Origin: Lentisphaeria bacterium UBA7640
Lineage (GTDB): Bacteria > Verrucomicrobiota > Lentisphaeria > Victivallales > Victivallaceae
Assembly (NCBI GenBank): GCA_002483765.1
Contig: DLIO01000100.1
Span: 1-15,360, forward strand
Direction of reading: 5' to 3'
DNA length: 15,360 nucleotides
In this document: positions 1 through 7,430 of the stretch, in pieces
Numbering within the stretch: the first letter of the stretch is position 1
Layout of the letters: every line of letters begins with the position of its first letter
Translations under genes and position numbers: made by a program
Notes under the pieces: model-generated
Seen by the model: the letters and a program-made list of their open reading frames with translations, nothing else
The model's database searches: none
Told to the model about the DNA's origin: nothing

Positions 1-51
1 GGAAATACGCCCGTAACGTAAGTCTATCACGAATACTGGTGGCTACTGGTT

Positions 52-1632
52 TTGCTCGTATTGCCCATGGTTGGGATTTTCCTCTCTTTCTTAGTGCAAC
101 GCTATTTCGGTGGAATTCGTTATTCTAAGAGCTTAAGTTTTTTAATCCTGTCATTGAACCGTAAACGCATCAACATTCCAGTTAGTGAGACTTGGACGCA
201 TGCACTGTCAAGTGCGCTTTCAGTTGGTTTGGGCGGTTCTGCTGGATTGGAGGCGCCAAGTGTTTTGGCTGGCTCAGCCATTGGTACCAGTGTCGGTTCA
301 TTCTTTCGCATAGGCAAACATCACCGCAGCCTTTTAATTGGGTGTGGTGCTGCCGCCGCCATTTCAGCAATTTTTGATAGTCCTATTGCTGGAGTTTTAT
401 TTGCCGCTGAAGTTTTATTGCCTGAATTTGCCGTTTCAGCTTTGGTTCCGATGATGATGTCTTCGGCAATAGCGGCGGTAGTATCGCGGTTGATTATTAC
501 TGATGAACGTTTTTTCCTAGGCGGCAGTACGCTGTGGCAAACCAACGCTATTCCATATTATTTTGTTTGCGCGGCGGTTTGTGCATTAGTCGGAGTGTAT
601 GTCATTCGTTCAGCATATTTCCTCGCTGATTATTTGAAAAAAAGATTCCGTAGCCCATGGCGCCGGTTATTTGTTGGTGGCACACTATTATCTTTGTTAT
701 TATTTATCTTCCCTTTCTTAAGAGGTCAGGGTTATATTTACGTCAGTAAACTGTTTGCCGGAGATTTAGATTTTTTACGGCAATCTTCGGTTTTATTATC
801 CTGGTTACCTTCAAATGCGTTGATTTTGGTGATTATTGTGGCGGCAGCTATTTTCGTCAAAGTGATCGTATCGGTTTTGACGGTTGATTCAGGTGGTGAT
901 GGGGGGATTTTTGCTCCTGCGATGTTTATTGGGGCATTTACCGGCTTTGCGTTTGCGCGTTCGATCAACTTGACTGGAGTGATCGAATTGAATGAATTTA
1001 ATTTCATCGTAGTCGGTATGTGTGGAGTATTTACTGCGGTAATGCGAGCGCCGTTGACTGGCATCTTTCTAATTGCAGAGGTTACCGGTGGCTATATTTT
1101 GTTAGTTCCATTGATGATTGTTTCGTCGGTGTCCCATTTTACCGCAAATCTTTTTGAACCTCATTCGATCTACCGCAAAGCTTTAGCTGAAAAAAACTTA
1201 CTTGGCAAGGATCGCGAACAATCAATGCTTCGCCGTCAAGCTGTGCGACTAAATCTGGACAAAAAATACCACATCTTGCGTCCTCAAGATTCTTTTAAGC
1301 ACATTACGAGAATGTTTGACCTACATCAAGATGAGGTTTTTCCGGTACTTGATGAGGAAAATAATTTTCTAGGTATGGTTTTACGGAATAAAATTATCAC
1401 GGCGATGTTGAATCCTGAAGTTTGCGATTATTTGTTGGCGTTTGATTTAATGGATGAGCCAGTAGAAACTTTATCTCAGGATGATGACTTGGCCGATGCG
1501 ATGAGCGCGTTTGATGCTTCATCAGTCGAACATCTCCCGGTCTGTAACAAGGGTGTTTTTATCGGGTTTTTGCATAAAGACAGGCTTTGGGCAAAATATC
1601 GTTCGCTAATCAAAGAGTCTAACAACTTCTGA
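52..1632 (+). CDS. ClC-family chloride channel with C-terminal CBS pair, N-terminal part missing or out of frame
   Basis: Inner-membrane chloride transport protein of the ClC family. Counting from the TTG at 52, the conserved gating-glutamate loop reads GGSAGLEAPS (residues 61-70, Glu67), the second selectivity loop GGDGGIFAPA (281-290), and the likely anion-contacting Tyr is Tyr374 in HSIYRKAL. Residues about 404-526 form two CBS motifs, a cytoplasmic regulatory module that often binds adenine nucleotides. The position of the internal proton glutamate of E. coli ClcA (second Glu of its IIEE) is Val121 here, as in channel-type ClCs. The start is doubtful. The frame is open from 22, encoding a helix-B-like stretch before residue 1, but a TAA lies at 19-21 and no ribosome site precedes TTG 52 or ATG 67. 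Helix A and the GSGIP-type loop are absent or degenerate. The gene is either frameshifted, 5'-truncated or a divergent short form. The family call is firm; intactness is not. Confidence 0.85.
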   Translation: MLVLPMVGIFLSFLVQRYFGGIRYSKSLSFLILSLNRKRINIPVSETWTHALSSALSVGLGGSAGLEAPSVLAGSAIGTSVGSFFRIGKHHRSLLIGCGAAAAISAIFDSPIAGVLFAAEVLLPEFAVSALVPMMMSSAIAAVVSRLIITDERFFLGGSTLWQTNAIPYYFVCAAVCALVGVYVIRSAYFLADYLKKRFRSPWRRLFVGGTLLSLLLFIFPFLRGQGYIYVSKLFAGDLDFLRQSSVLLSWLPSNALILVIIVAAAIFVKVIVSVLTVDSGGDGGIFAPAMFIGAFTGFAFARSINLTGVIELNEFNFIVVGMCGVFTAVMRAPLTGIFLIAEVTGGYILLVPLMIVSSVSHFTANLFEPHSIYRKALAEKNLLGKDREQSMLRRQAVRLNLDKKYHILRPQDSFKHITRMFDLHQDEVFPVLDEENNFLGMVLRNKIITAMLNPEVCDYLLAFDLMDEPVETLSQDDDLADAMSAFDASSVEHLPVCNKGVFIGFLHKDRLWAKYRSLIKESNNF

Positions 1633-1721
1633 GCTGAAGAACTGTTTTTAGGATTCGTAAATCGTCCAATTACAGTTATATTAAAGCACTTATTTCAAGT
1701 TATTTAACAGACAATATAATC

Positions 1722-1726
1722 AGGAG
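1722..1726 (+). promoter_or_regulatory. Shine-Dalgarno site fixing the GTG start of glyS
   Basis: AGGAG lies six bases before the GTG at 1733. The ATG at 1731 overlaps that GTG but is followed at once by TGA, so it would be a start-stop. This makes GTG the only sensible start and leaves an ATGTGA motif across the initiation site. Confidence 0.75.
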
Positions 1727-1732
1727 ATTGAT

Positions 1733-3067
1733 GTGAGCGCAAATAATATAGCTTCCCCGGAATTAATGGAAAAATTGGTATCACTGTGCAAACGCCGTGG
1801 TCTTATATTTCAGAGTTCGGAAATATATGGTGGTTTTAACGGTTTTTGGGATTACGGTCCGTATGGGGTGCGCATGAAACGCGCTTTAGAAAACCTATGG
1901 TGGAAGAATATGGTTGACTGCCGTATGGATGTCGAAGGTTTGGATTCGACTATTATTTGTCATCCCAAAGTTTGGAAAGCTTCCGGTCACATTGAGCAGT
2001 TCAGTGATTTAATGTGCGATTGCAAAGATTGTAAAACTCGTCACCGGGTCGATCAAATGCCAGACCAGACTGTTTGCACAAACTGTAAGTCGACAAATCT
2101 GACAGAACAACGTGAATTCAATTTGATGATGAAAACGTATGTTGGTCCTGTATTTGATGAAGACCATATCGCTTATTTGCGCGCCGAAAGCTGCCAACCT
2201 ATTTTTCTTAATTTCCAGCAAGTACGGATTGCCACTCGTCAAAAACTACCGTTTGGTATCGCACAGATTGGCAAAGCGTTCCGTAATGAAATCAATCCAC
2301 GTAACTTTACATTTCGCTCGCGCGAATTTACGCAGATGGAAATGGAGTATTTTTGCTACGAAGAAACCTCAATGGAAACCTGGGAGTACTGGAAAAACGA
2401 ACGCATTCGTTTTTATCGCGAAAAACTCAATTTTACTGATGATATGATGCGAATTCATGAACATGAAAAACTGGCACATTATGCCAAAGCGGCAGTAGAT
2501 ATCGAAGTTAAATTCCCATTCGGCTGGGGTGAACTCGAAGGTATTCATCACCGTGGCACTTGGGATATTGCTCGTCATCAGGAATTCTCTGGCGCTGATC
2601 TCGAATATGTCGATGAAAATGGTAAACGCACGATTCCGACGGTTGTAGAAACCTCAGTCGGCCTTGATCGAACCTTTCTCGCTGTGCTTTGTAACTCATA
2701 TTATGAAGAGGAGGCTGCGACCCAAAAAGAGGGTAAAGAGACTGATGTGCGAGTTGTATTGCGACTTCCTGCTACAATCGCTCCAGTTCAAGTTGCGGTG
2801 TTACCGATCTCGAAGAAACTCAGCGAAAATGCTCAGAAACTTTATCAGGATTTGGCCGGCAGTTATCGTTGCGAATATGATGTAACTGGTAGTATTGGAA
2901 AACGTTACCGTCGTCAAGATGAGATTGGGACGCCGTTCTGCGTCACATTTGACTTCGACTCACTAGAGGATAATGCGGTGACCATCCGTAATCGCGACAC
3001 TATGGCGCAGGTTCGGGTTAATACTACACAATTGAAAGCTTATTTTGCAGAACACCTAGAAGGATAA
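1733..3067 (+). CDS. glyS: Glycyl-tRNA synthetase, single-chain (alpha2) type
   Basis: Charges tRNA-Gly with glycine using ATP in the cytosol. This is the homodimeric form shared with archaea, eukaryotes and many bacteria, not the alpha2beta2 GlyQ/GlyS enzyme of E. coli. The N-terminus carries the family block SEIYGGFNGFWDYGPYG (residues 29-45). Class II motif 2 is GKAFRNEINPRNF...FTQMEME (about 180-205) and motif 3 is ETSVGLDRTFLAVL (306-319). A Cys-rich insertion with C95, C97, C100, C115 and C118 looks like a zinc ribbon. The C-terminal part from about 346 (PATIAPVQVAVLPIS) is the anticodon-binding domain. The length of 444 residues is normal for the bacterial form. The start is GTG with a good AGGAG. 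It opens a tight forward cluster with the reductase 32 bp downstream. Confidence 0.96.
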   Translation: MSANNIASPELMEKLVSLCKRRGLIFQSSEIYGGFNGFWDYGPYGVRMKRALENLWWKNMVDCRMDVEGLDSTIICHPKVWKASGHIEQFSDLMCDCKDCKTRHRVDQMPDQTVCTNCKSTNLTEQREFNLMMKTYVGPVFDEDHIAYLRAESCQPIFLNFQQVRIATRQKLPFGIAQIGKAFRNEINPRNFTFRSREFTQMEMEYFCYEETSMETWEYWKNERIRFYREKLNFTDDMMRIHEHEKLAHYAKAAVDIEVKFPFGWGELEGIHHRGTWDIARHQEFSGADLEYVDENGKRTIPTVVETSVGLDRTFLAVLCNSYYEEEAATQKEGKETDVRVVLRLPATIAPVQVAVLPISKKLSENAQKLYQDLAGSYRCEYDVTGSIGKRYRRQDEIGTPFCVTFDFDSLEDNAVTIRNRDTMAQVRVNTTQLKAYFAEHLEG

Positions 3068-3099
3068 ACGGTTCTTGGGGAAACCCATAGGAGTTTTAA

Positions 3100-4239
3100 A
3101 TGCTTTACAGCGAATACGGAAAAACCGGTAAAAAAGTCTCTGCGGTTGGATTTGGCGGCATGAGATTTGACATGACCAAATCGAATGATGAGAATGCCGA
3201 ACTGGTTTTATACGCCGCTGCTCAAGGGATAAACTATTTCGATAGTGCGCCATATTATTGTGACGATCAAAGTGAAACCATTCTCGGATTAGCGTTCAAA
3301 CAGCTGAAATCTAATTCATTTTTTATCGCCACTAAATGTCCGTTATCAGAAGATACTGAACAAAAAGCATACGATATGGTGTGCCGTTCGTTGGATAAGC
3401 TTAAACAACCTAAAATTCATTTTTATCATCTCTGGAATTTGCGTAAAACTAGTCATTTTGAACAAGCCACCGCACCAGGTGGTTTGTATGATGGCTTGTT
3501 GCGAGCTCAGTCTGAGGGATTGATTGAGCATATCTGTTGTTCAACTCATCAAGATGGACCTGGGATTAGAAACACCGTCATGAGCGGCCGCTTTGAAGGC
3601 GTATTAATGGGAGTTAACCTCCTTAACTTTATGTTTCGCTGGGACGGTGTTTTAGCCTGTAATGAATTGGATCTAGGAGTCGCTTGTATGAATCCACTGG
3701 CTGGAGGAGTTATTCCGCAACACAGCGATGCGCTTGCTTTTTTAGCCGACGAAGGGGAGACGCCAACCGATGCGGCTTTGCGCTTCCTAATTGCCAATCC
3801 ACGCGTTAATATTACGCTTAACGGGTTCACGACCAAAGAGCAGGTAGATCAAGCGTGTCGAGTGGCAAATAACGTAGTTCCGATGACTGATGCTAGCTTT
3901 GAACGCATTAAAAAAAATATTTCGACTAATCTGGATGAAATCTGCACTAGTTGCGGTTATTGTAAAGGGTGTCCGGCTAAAATACCGATTCCCGGCTACA
4001 TGATGTTCTACAATCAGATGTTACTAGAGAATAAATCAGAACAGAAAATGATTGAACTGATTGAAGCATTCCACGGCTATATGGGAGTCGCTGATCGACA
4101 AGCTGATGCTAAAGATTGTATCGAGTGCGGTTTATGTGAAGAGCGATGTACGCAACATCTCCCCATAATCAAGCGCTTGAAAGAGCTGGCACGCTGGGAA
4201 AAAGAAGCAGAGAAAATACCTAAGAAACTGGAGGATTAA
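3100..4239 (+). CDS. Aldo/keto reductase with C-terminal double [4Fe-4S] ferredoxin-like domain
   Basis: Predicted cytosolic oxidoreductase; the substrate cannot be read from the sequence. Residues 1 to about 275 form an aldo/keto reductase barrel with an apparently complete catalytic tetrad: Asp48 and Tyr53 in YFDSAPYY, Lys79 in IATKCP and His110 in HFYHLWNL. The C-terminal part has two iron-sulfur motifs, C282-x2-C285-x2-C288-x2-C291-P and C340-x2-C343-x2-C346-x3-C350, the pattern of two [4Fe-4S] clusters. This fusion is a known, common family in anaerobes, usually annotated as NADP-dependent or 'ferredoxin-type' aldo/keto reductase. It could move electrons between a nicotinamide and an iron-sulfur carrier. 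AGGAG at 3089-3093, six bases before ATG, supports the start. It lies 32 bp after glyS and its stop is two bases from the next start, so co-transcription is likely. Confidence 0.9.
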   Translation: MLYSEYGKTGKKVSAVGFGGMRFDMTKSNDENAELVLYAAAQGINYFDSAPYYCDDQSETILGLAFKQLKSNSFFIATKCPLSEDTEQKAYDMVCRSLDKLKQPKIHFYHLWNLRKTSHFEQATAPGGLYDGLLRAQSEGLIEHICCSTHQDGPGIRNTVMSGRFEGVLMGVNLLNFMFRWDGVLACNELDLGVACMNPLAGGVIPQHSDALAFLADEGETPTDAALRFLIANPRVNITLNGFTTKEQVDQACRVANNVVPMTDASFERIKKNISTNLDEICTSCGYCKGCPAKIPIPGYMMFYNQMLLENKSEQKMIELIEAFHGYMGVADRQADAKDCIECGLCEERCTQHLPIIKRLKELARWEKEAEKIPKKLED

Positions 4240-4241
4240 AA

Positions 4242-4376
4242 ATGCGTGAAGGAATAATTATTGCAGTAATTGCGCTTATAGCGTTGATCTTTTTGGCGCG
4301 TCATTTTCGTAAAAAAGGCGCCAATTGTAGTAGTTGCACTCAGAACAAATGTTCGCAACGCGACGACGATAAATAA
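4242..4376 (+). CDS. 44-residue single-pass Cys-rich membrane peptide, FeoB-associated-like
   Basis: A very short gene. The peptide begins MREGIIIAVIALIALIFLAR, a single hydrophobic membrane segment (about residues 4-19), followed by basic RHFRKK and a tail with C29-x2-C32 and C37, ending in an acidic-basic stretch. This layout matches the small FeoB-associated Cys-rich membrane protein family, whose members often sit next to ferrous iron transporters and may bind metal. No feoA or feoB is visible here; the neighbour is instead the [4Fe-4S] aldo/keto reductase, whose stop is two bases upstream. TGGAGG at 4229-4234, inside the end of the reductase gene, is a strong ribosome site at seven-base spacing, which supports real translation. 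The Cys tail should face the cytoplasm by the positive-inside rule. Gene: likely. Function: unknown. Confidence 0.75.
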   Translation: MREGIIIAVIALIALIFLARHFRKKGANCSSCTQNKCSQRDDDK

Positions 4377-4408
4377 AAACTGCCAGATATTTTTAAGTTG
4401 TTGGTGTT

Positions 4409-5566
4409 TTATTGGCTCTGATCGAGGCAGATTTTAGCGGCGCGATTTGATGCTCCCTGAAGACCGCCACTAATCATTTGTGCGATATTTGTCATCTCCG
4501 CTTCAACTTCGGAACGGCGTTCTCCGTCTGGCAAAATACGTTCTAAAGCTGGAACTAAGTTTTCGGCGGTGACTTTATATTGAAAAAATTCTTCAAAGAC
4601 TTCTTTATCCGCAATCACATTGACCATGGTAAAGAAGCCACGAAAGAGTTTAATCATGAAGCCGACTATCAACAAGGTTATTGGATTCAGTTTATAAATC
4701 ACTACCAATGGCAAACCGGATAATGCACATTCTACTGTAACGGTTCCAGAGGCAGCCAGACCAGTCCCCGCACGTTGTTGCCAATATGAAGTGTCGCCGA
4801 CAGTAATTTGTATTTCTGGCATTTTGGGATTGTTTTTTTTGAATTTTTCGTATGTTGCGGTGCAAAGTTTAAAAACTTTATCGCGTGGCGTCGCGAGTAC
4901 GAACTTAAGCTCAGGGCGTCGTTTACTCAACTCCAGTACCGTTTTCAACATTGGTACTAGCAAACGATTGATCTCCATCGCACGGCTTCCAGGTAGCAGT
5001 AACACCGTTTTTGGATCGCGCGAAATCGAATTGTCGTGTCGTTCATGAATAATTTCTGCTAACGGATGTCCGACAAATTCGACATCAAGTTTAGTTGCGG
5101 CATAGACTTCCGGTTCAAATGGGAAAATAACCATCATCTTATCACAATATTCCGCTAATTTAGGAATTCGATGCTTGCCCCAGCTCCAAACCTGCGGACT
5201 GACATACCAGATTACTTTATGTCCACGTTTATGAAGTTGTTTTGCAAAACGTAGGTTAAATCCGGGATAATCAATCAGAACAATCGCGTCTGGACGTTCG
5301 GTATCAGCTTTTTTAAGTAGTAACATAAAAATCTTAATAATTTTATTAATGATTTTTAAAACTTCAACAATACCGACAACGCCAAGTTCACTGGAGTCGA
5401 CCATGATGTCGATGCCAGCTTCTTTCATGTGCGGTCCACCCATTCCAGCAACTCGAAGTTTTTCCCCACGTGCTTCAACTTCTTTGCGCATTTCGCGATA
5501 CAACATCGCCCCGTACATATCGCCGGAGGATTCGCCTGAAATTATCCAAATATTATGTTCGCGCAT
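4409..5566 (-). CDS. lpxB: Lipid-A-disaccharide synthase
   Basis: Glycosyltransferase that joins UDP-2,3-diacylglucosamine to lipid X, giving the tetraacyl disaccharide of lipid A at the inner face of the inner membrane. Family motifs are clear: SGESSGD near the start (residues 10-16 from the chosen ATG), VAGMGGPHM, ELGVVGIVEVL, YVSPQVWSWGKHR, LLPGSRAMEI and the UDP-sugar-binding ASGTVTVECALSGLPLVVIYK. The length of about 385 residues is normal. I chose the ATG at 5566, four bases after the stop of the upstream purH-like gene, because it puts SGESSGD at the usual distance from the N-terminus. An in-frame ATG at 5602 would add 12 residues and overlap purH by 32 bases. Neither has a good ribosome site, so translation may be coupled to purH. 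It marks the organism as diderm with lipopolysaccharide. Confidence 0.95.
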   Translation of the reverse strand: MREHNIWIISGESSGDMYGAMLYREMRKEVEARGEKLRVAGMGGPHMKEAGIDIMVDSSELGVVGIVEVLKIINKIIKIFMLLLKKADTERPDAIVLIDYPGFNLRFAKQLHKRGHKVIWYVSPQVWSWGKHRIPKLAEYCDKMMVIFPFEPEVYAATKLDVEFVGHPLAEIIHERHDNSISRDPKTVLLLPGSRAMEINRLLVPMLKTVLELSKRRPELKFVLATPRDKVFKLCTATYEKFKKNNPKMPEIQITVGDTSYWQQRAGTGLAASGTVTVECALSGLPLVVIYKLNPITLLIVGFMIKLFRGFFTMVNVIADKEVFEEFFQYKVTAENLVPALERILPDGERRSEVEAEMTNIAQMISGGLQGASNRAAKICLDQSQ

Positions 5567-5570
5567 AGTA

Positions 5571-6683
5571 TCAATGGTGTGAGAAGATACGTTCGGAGGC
5601 ATGGTAGAGAGCGACTTCCAATTCGTTGGCTCGTTTGATCACGTCGGCATCTTTAAGTGAACCTGAGGGAGCAATAATTGCGCTGACCCCGGCAGCGGCA
5701 GCAGTTTCTACACCGTCTGCGAATGGGAAAAAACCATCGCTAGCCATGACTGAGCCACTTAATGTTCCGTTGCCTTGATATTTAGCGTTGAACTTGGCGA
5801 TAGCCTGTTCAATTGCTCCAACGCGATCCTGTTCGCCAGTGCCAACAGAGAGCGTTTGGCCATCTTTAGCGATTACTACGCCGTTTGAACGAACGCTGAT
5901 ATTGACGTACCAAGCAAATAACAGATCATCCAACTGTTGCGCCGTCGCTTTGACCTTTGATTCGACTCGGCCGCAGGCTTTGTTTTCGCCAACCGCTGGT
6001 TTAAGATCGGCGATACTGCGTAAATTGGTGAGTAAAGGTTCAGCCAACACCAGTGAACCGTCAGCTAGAACTTTAATTGTGTTCTCCGCGGGGTCACCGA
6101 TAAATTTAGGCAATTGAGCTAAATCTCCACACTGAACAATCCGAATATGGCGATTGAGTTTATAAGTTTCTTGATCATTGAATACTGCCATCGCCTCAGA
6201 GCTGACTGCGGGAGCGACTACGCATTCGCAAAATGTCGCCATAATTTGCCGTGCTGTGGGTGCGTCAACCTCAGCATTAAACGCAATAACGCTTCCGAAA
6301 GCGGCACGCGCATCACAATCGCGCGCTTTGATGTAAACTTCACATAGTGATTCATTGCTAATCGAAACCGCCGCTCCGCTTGGATTGACGTGTTTCATTA
6401 CAGCACATGCTGGGCGGTCAAAAAATTTCACAATATTCAGCGCATAAGAGATATCTTCTAGATTGGTTTGTGAAAGCCCACTTTTGCCGTCTTTAAGGAT
6501 TTTCATGCTGCCAATCGGAGTGGTTTTATCAACAGGTCGGTAATAAGCAGCTGGTTGATGTGGGTTGGTACCATAGCGAAGATCGTATACTTTAATGTAA
6601 TCGCGACCCGCAAATGTAGTTTTCTCTGCGAATTCGCCGATATTCTTCGAAAGATAAGTGTCACGGCTTAGTTTGTTAGCCAT
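5571..6683 (-). CDS. purH: Stand-alone AICAR transformylase (PurH C-terminal domain only)
   Basis: Predicted to transfer the formyl group of 10-formyl-tetrahydrofolate to AICAR, giving FAICAR, the penultimate step of purine synthesis. In most bacteria this domain is fused behind an IMP cyclohydrolase (MGS-like) domain in a PurH of about 510-530 residues. Here the protein has only 370 residues and begins just before the transformylase part (DLRYGTNPHQPAAYY at 34-48). The catalytic Lys-His pair is in MKHVNPSG (Lys97, His98). Further family blocks are AFGSVIAFN (129-136), RSNGVV (265-270), SDGFFPFADG (315-324) and the usual His-containing C-terminus. The ATG at 6683 has TAAGGA eight bases upstream (6692-6697), so the missing domain is not an artefact of start choice. 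It is first in a two-gene unit with lpxB. Cyclohydrolase activity must come from another gene, not in this window. Confidence 0.93.
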   Translation of the reverse strand: MANKLSRDTYLSKNIGEFAEKTTFAGRDYIKVYDLRYGTNPHQPAAYYRPVDKTTPIGSMKILKDGKSGLSQTNLEDISYALNIVKFFDRPACAVMKHVNPSGAAVSISNESLCEVYIKARDCDARAAFGSVIAFNAEVDAPTARQIMATFCECVVAPAVSSEAMAVFNDQETYKLNRHIRIVQCGDLAQLPKFIGDPAENTIKVLADGSLVLAEPLLTNLRSIADLKPAVGENKACGRVESKVKATAQQLDDLLFAWYVNISVRSNGVVIAKDGQTLSVGTGEQDRVGAIEQAIAKFNAKYQGNGTLSGSVMASDGFFPFADGVETAAAAGVSAIIAPSGSLKDADVIKRANELEVALYHASERIFSHH

Positions 6684-6791
6684 ATTTGAAATCCTTATTC
6701 AACGTGTTTATATTAATTGCTTGATTTCGCTTAAAATATACGCTTTTAGCGATTTCGCAAACACCAAAAAATAATTTACCAAGGATAACTC
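6684..6791. promoter_or_regulatory. Divergent intergenic region between purH and tmk
   Basis: 108 bp that must hold the promoters of two oppositely facing transcripts, purH-lpxB leftward and tmk-holB rightward. It is A/T-rich. The 8-bp direct repeat GATTTCGC (6723-6730 and 6751-6758) flanks an imperfect inverted sequence around CGCTT...CGCTTTTAGCG. No promoter boxes are good enough to assign with confidence. On the minus strand TATATT (about 6734-6739) could be a -10 for purH. The repeat could be an operator, but this rests on pattern alone. Confidence 0.3.
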
Positions 6792-7430
6792 GTGCGAGGA
6801 TTTTTTATTACTTTTGAAGGACCGGAAGGAGCTGGAAAAACCACGCAACTAAAAATGCTGACTCCTTGGCTTAAAAAACGCGGCTGTGAGTGTTTGATTA
6901 CTCGGGAACCGGGGGGAACGCCACTGGCAGAAATGATCCGCGAAACAGTTAAACATCACAATACTGCAGAACCTGTTTTTGACCAAACTGAATTATTATT
7001 ATTTGCCGCCAGCCGCGCGCAACATGTCAATTATCGTATTCGCCCCGCGCTTAAAGAGGGGAAATTCGTACTTTGTGATCGTTTCACTGATTCGACCTTA
7101 GCATATCAAGGTTTTGCCCGTAATGGCGATATCGAGTTCATAAAGCGTTTAAATGATTACTGTATCGGTGACTGTGTGCCGGATTTAACGATTCTAATGG
7201 ATCTCGACCCTGCCAATGGCCGTCAAAGAACGGCCATCCGCAGCGAGACTATCGGCATTCACGATCGGCTTGAAGCTGAGACCATTGCATTTCACCAACA
7301 AGTACGCGCTGGCTATCTCAAATTAGCTGAACTGGAACCGCAGCGAATCGTCATAGTTTCGGCCGAACAAACTCCAGACGCTATTCACGAAGCAATTATC
7401 CGCATTTTTACTGAAAGGTTTAAGATATGA
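6792..7430 (+). CDS. tmk: Thymidylate kinase
   Basis: Phosphorylates dTMP to dTDP with ATP in the cytosol, an essential step of dTTP synthesis. The P-loop is EGPEGAGKTT (residues 9-18), the nucleotide-binding REPGGTPL is at 38-45, and the conserved DRFTDSTLAYQG (96-107) contains the Asp-Arg pair and Ser/Thr that contact dTMP. The LID region is around residues 144-161, ending DRLE. The length of 212 is typical. The start is GTG, supported by AAGGA at 6781-6785 six bases upstream and by the P-loop lying right after the first beta strand. The stop overlaps the start of holB by four bases (ATGA), implying translational coupling. tmk followed by holB is a common bacterial pairing. Confidence 0.97.
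   Translation: MRGFFITFEGPEGAGKTTQLKMLTPWLKKRGCECLITREPGGTPLAEMIRETVKHHNTAEPVFDQTELLLFAASRAQHVNYRIRPALKEGKFVLCDRFTDSTLAYQGFARNGDIEFIKRLNDYCIGDCVPDLTILMDLDPANGRQRTAIRSETIGIHDRLEAETIAFHQQVRAGYLKLAELEPQRIVIVSAEQTPDAIHEAIIRIFTERFKI

Noticed and set aside
738..1064. Reverse-strand open frame inside the ClC gene
   Set aside because: A shadow of the conserved transporter frame, with a biased translation and no start signal.
1715..1720. Perfect TATAAT upstream of glyS
   Set aside because: It directly abuts the ribosome site, so a start point about seven bases on would cut off the AGGAG; no -35 box lies 16-18 bases upstream.
4372..4413. AATAAAA / GTTTTATT as a bidirectional terminator between the micropeptide and lpxB
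   Set aside because: The possible stem is made almost only of A/T pairs with a 25-base loop, too weak to call.
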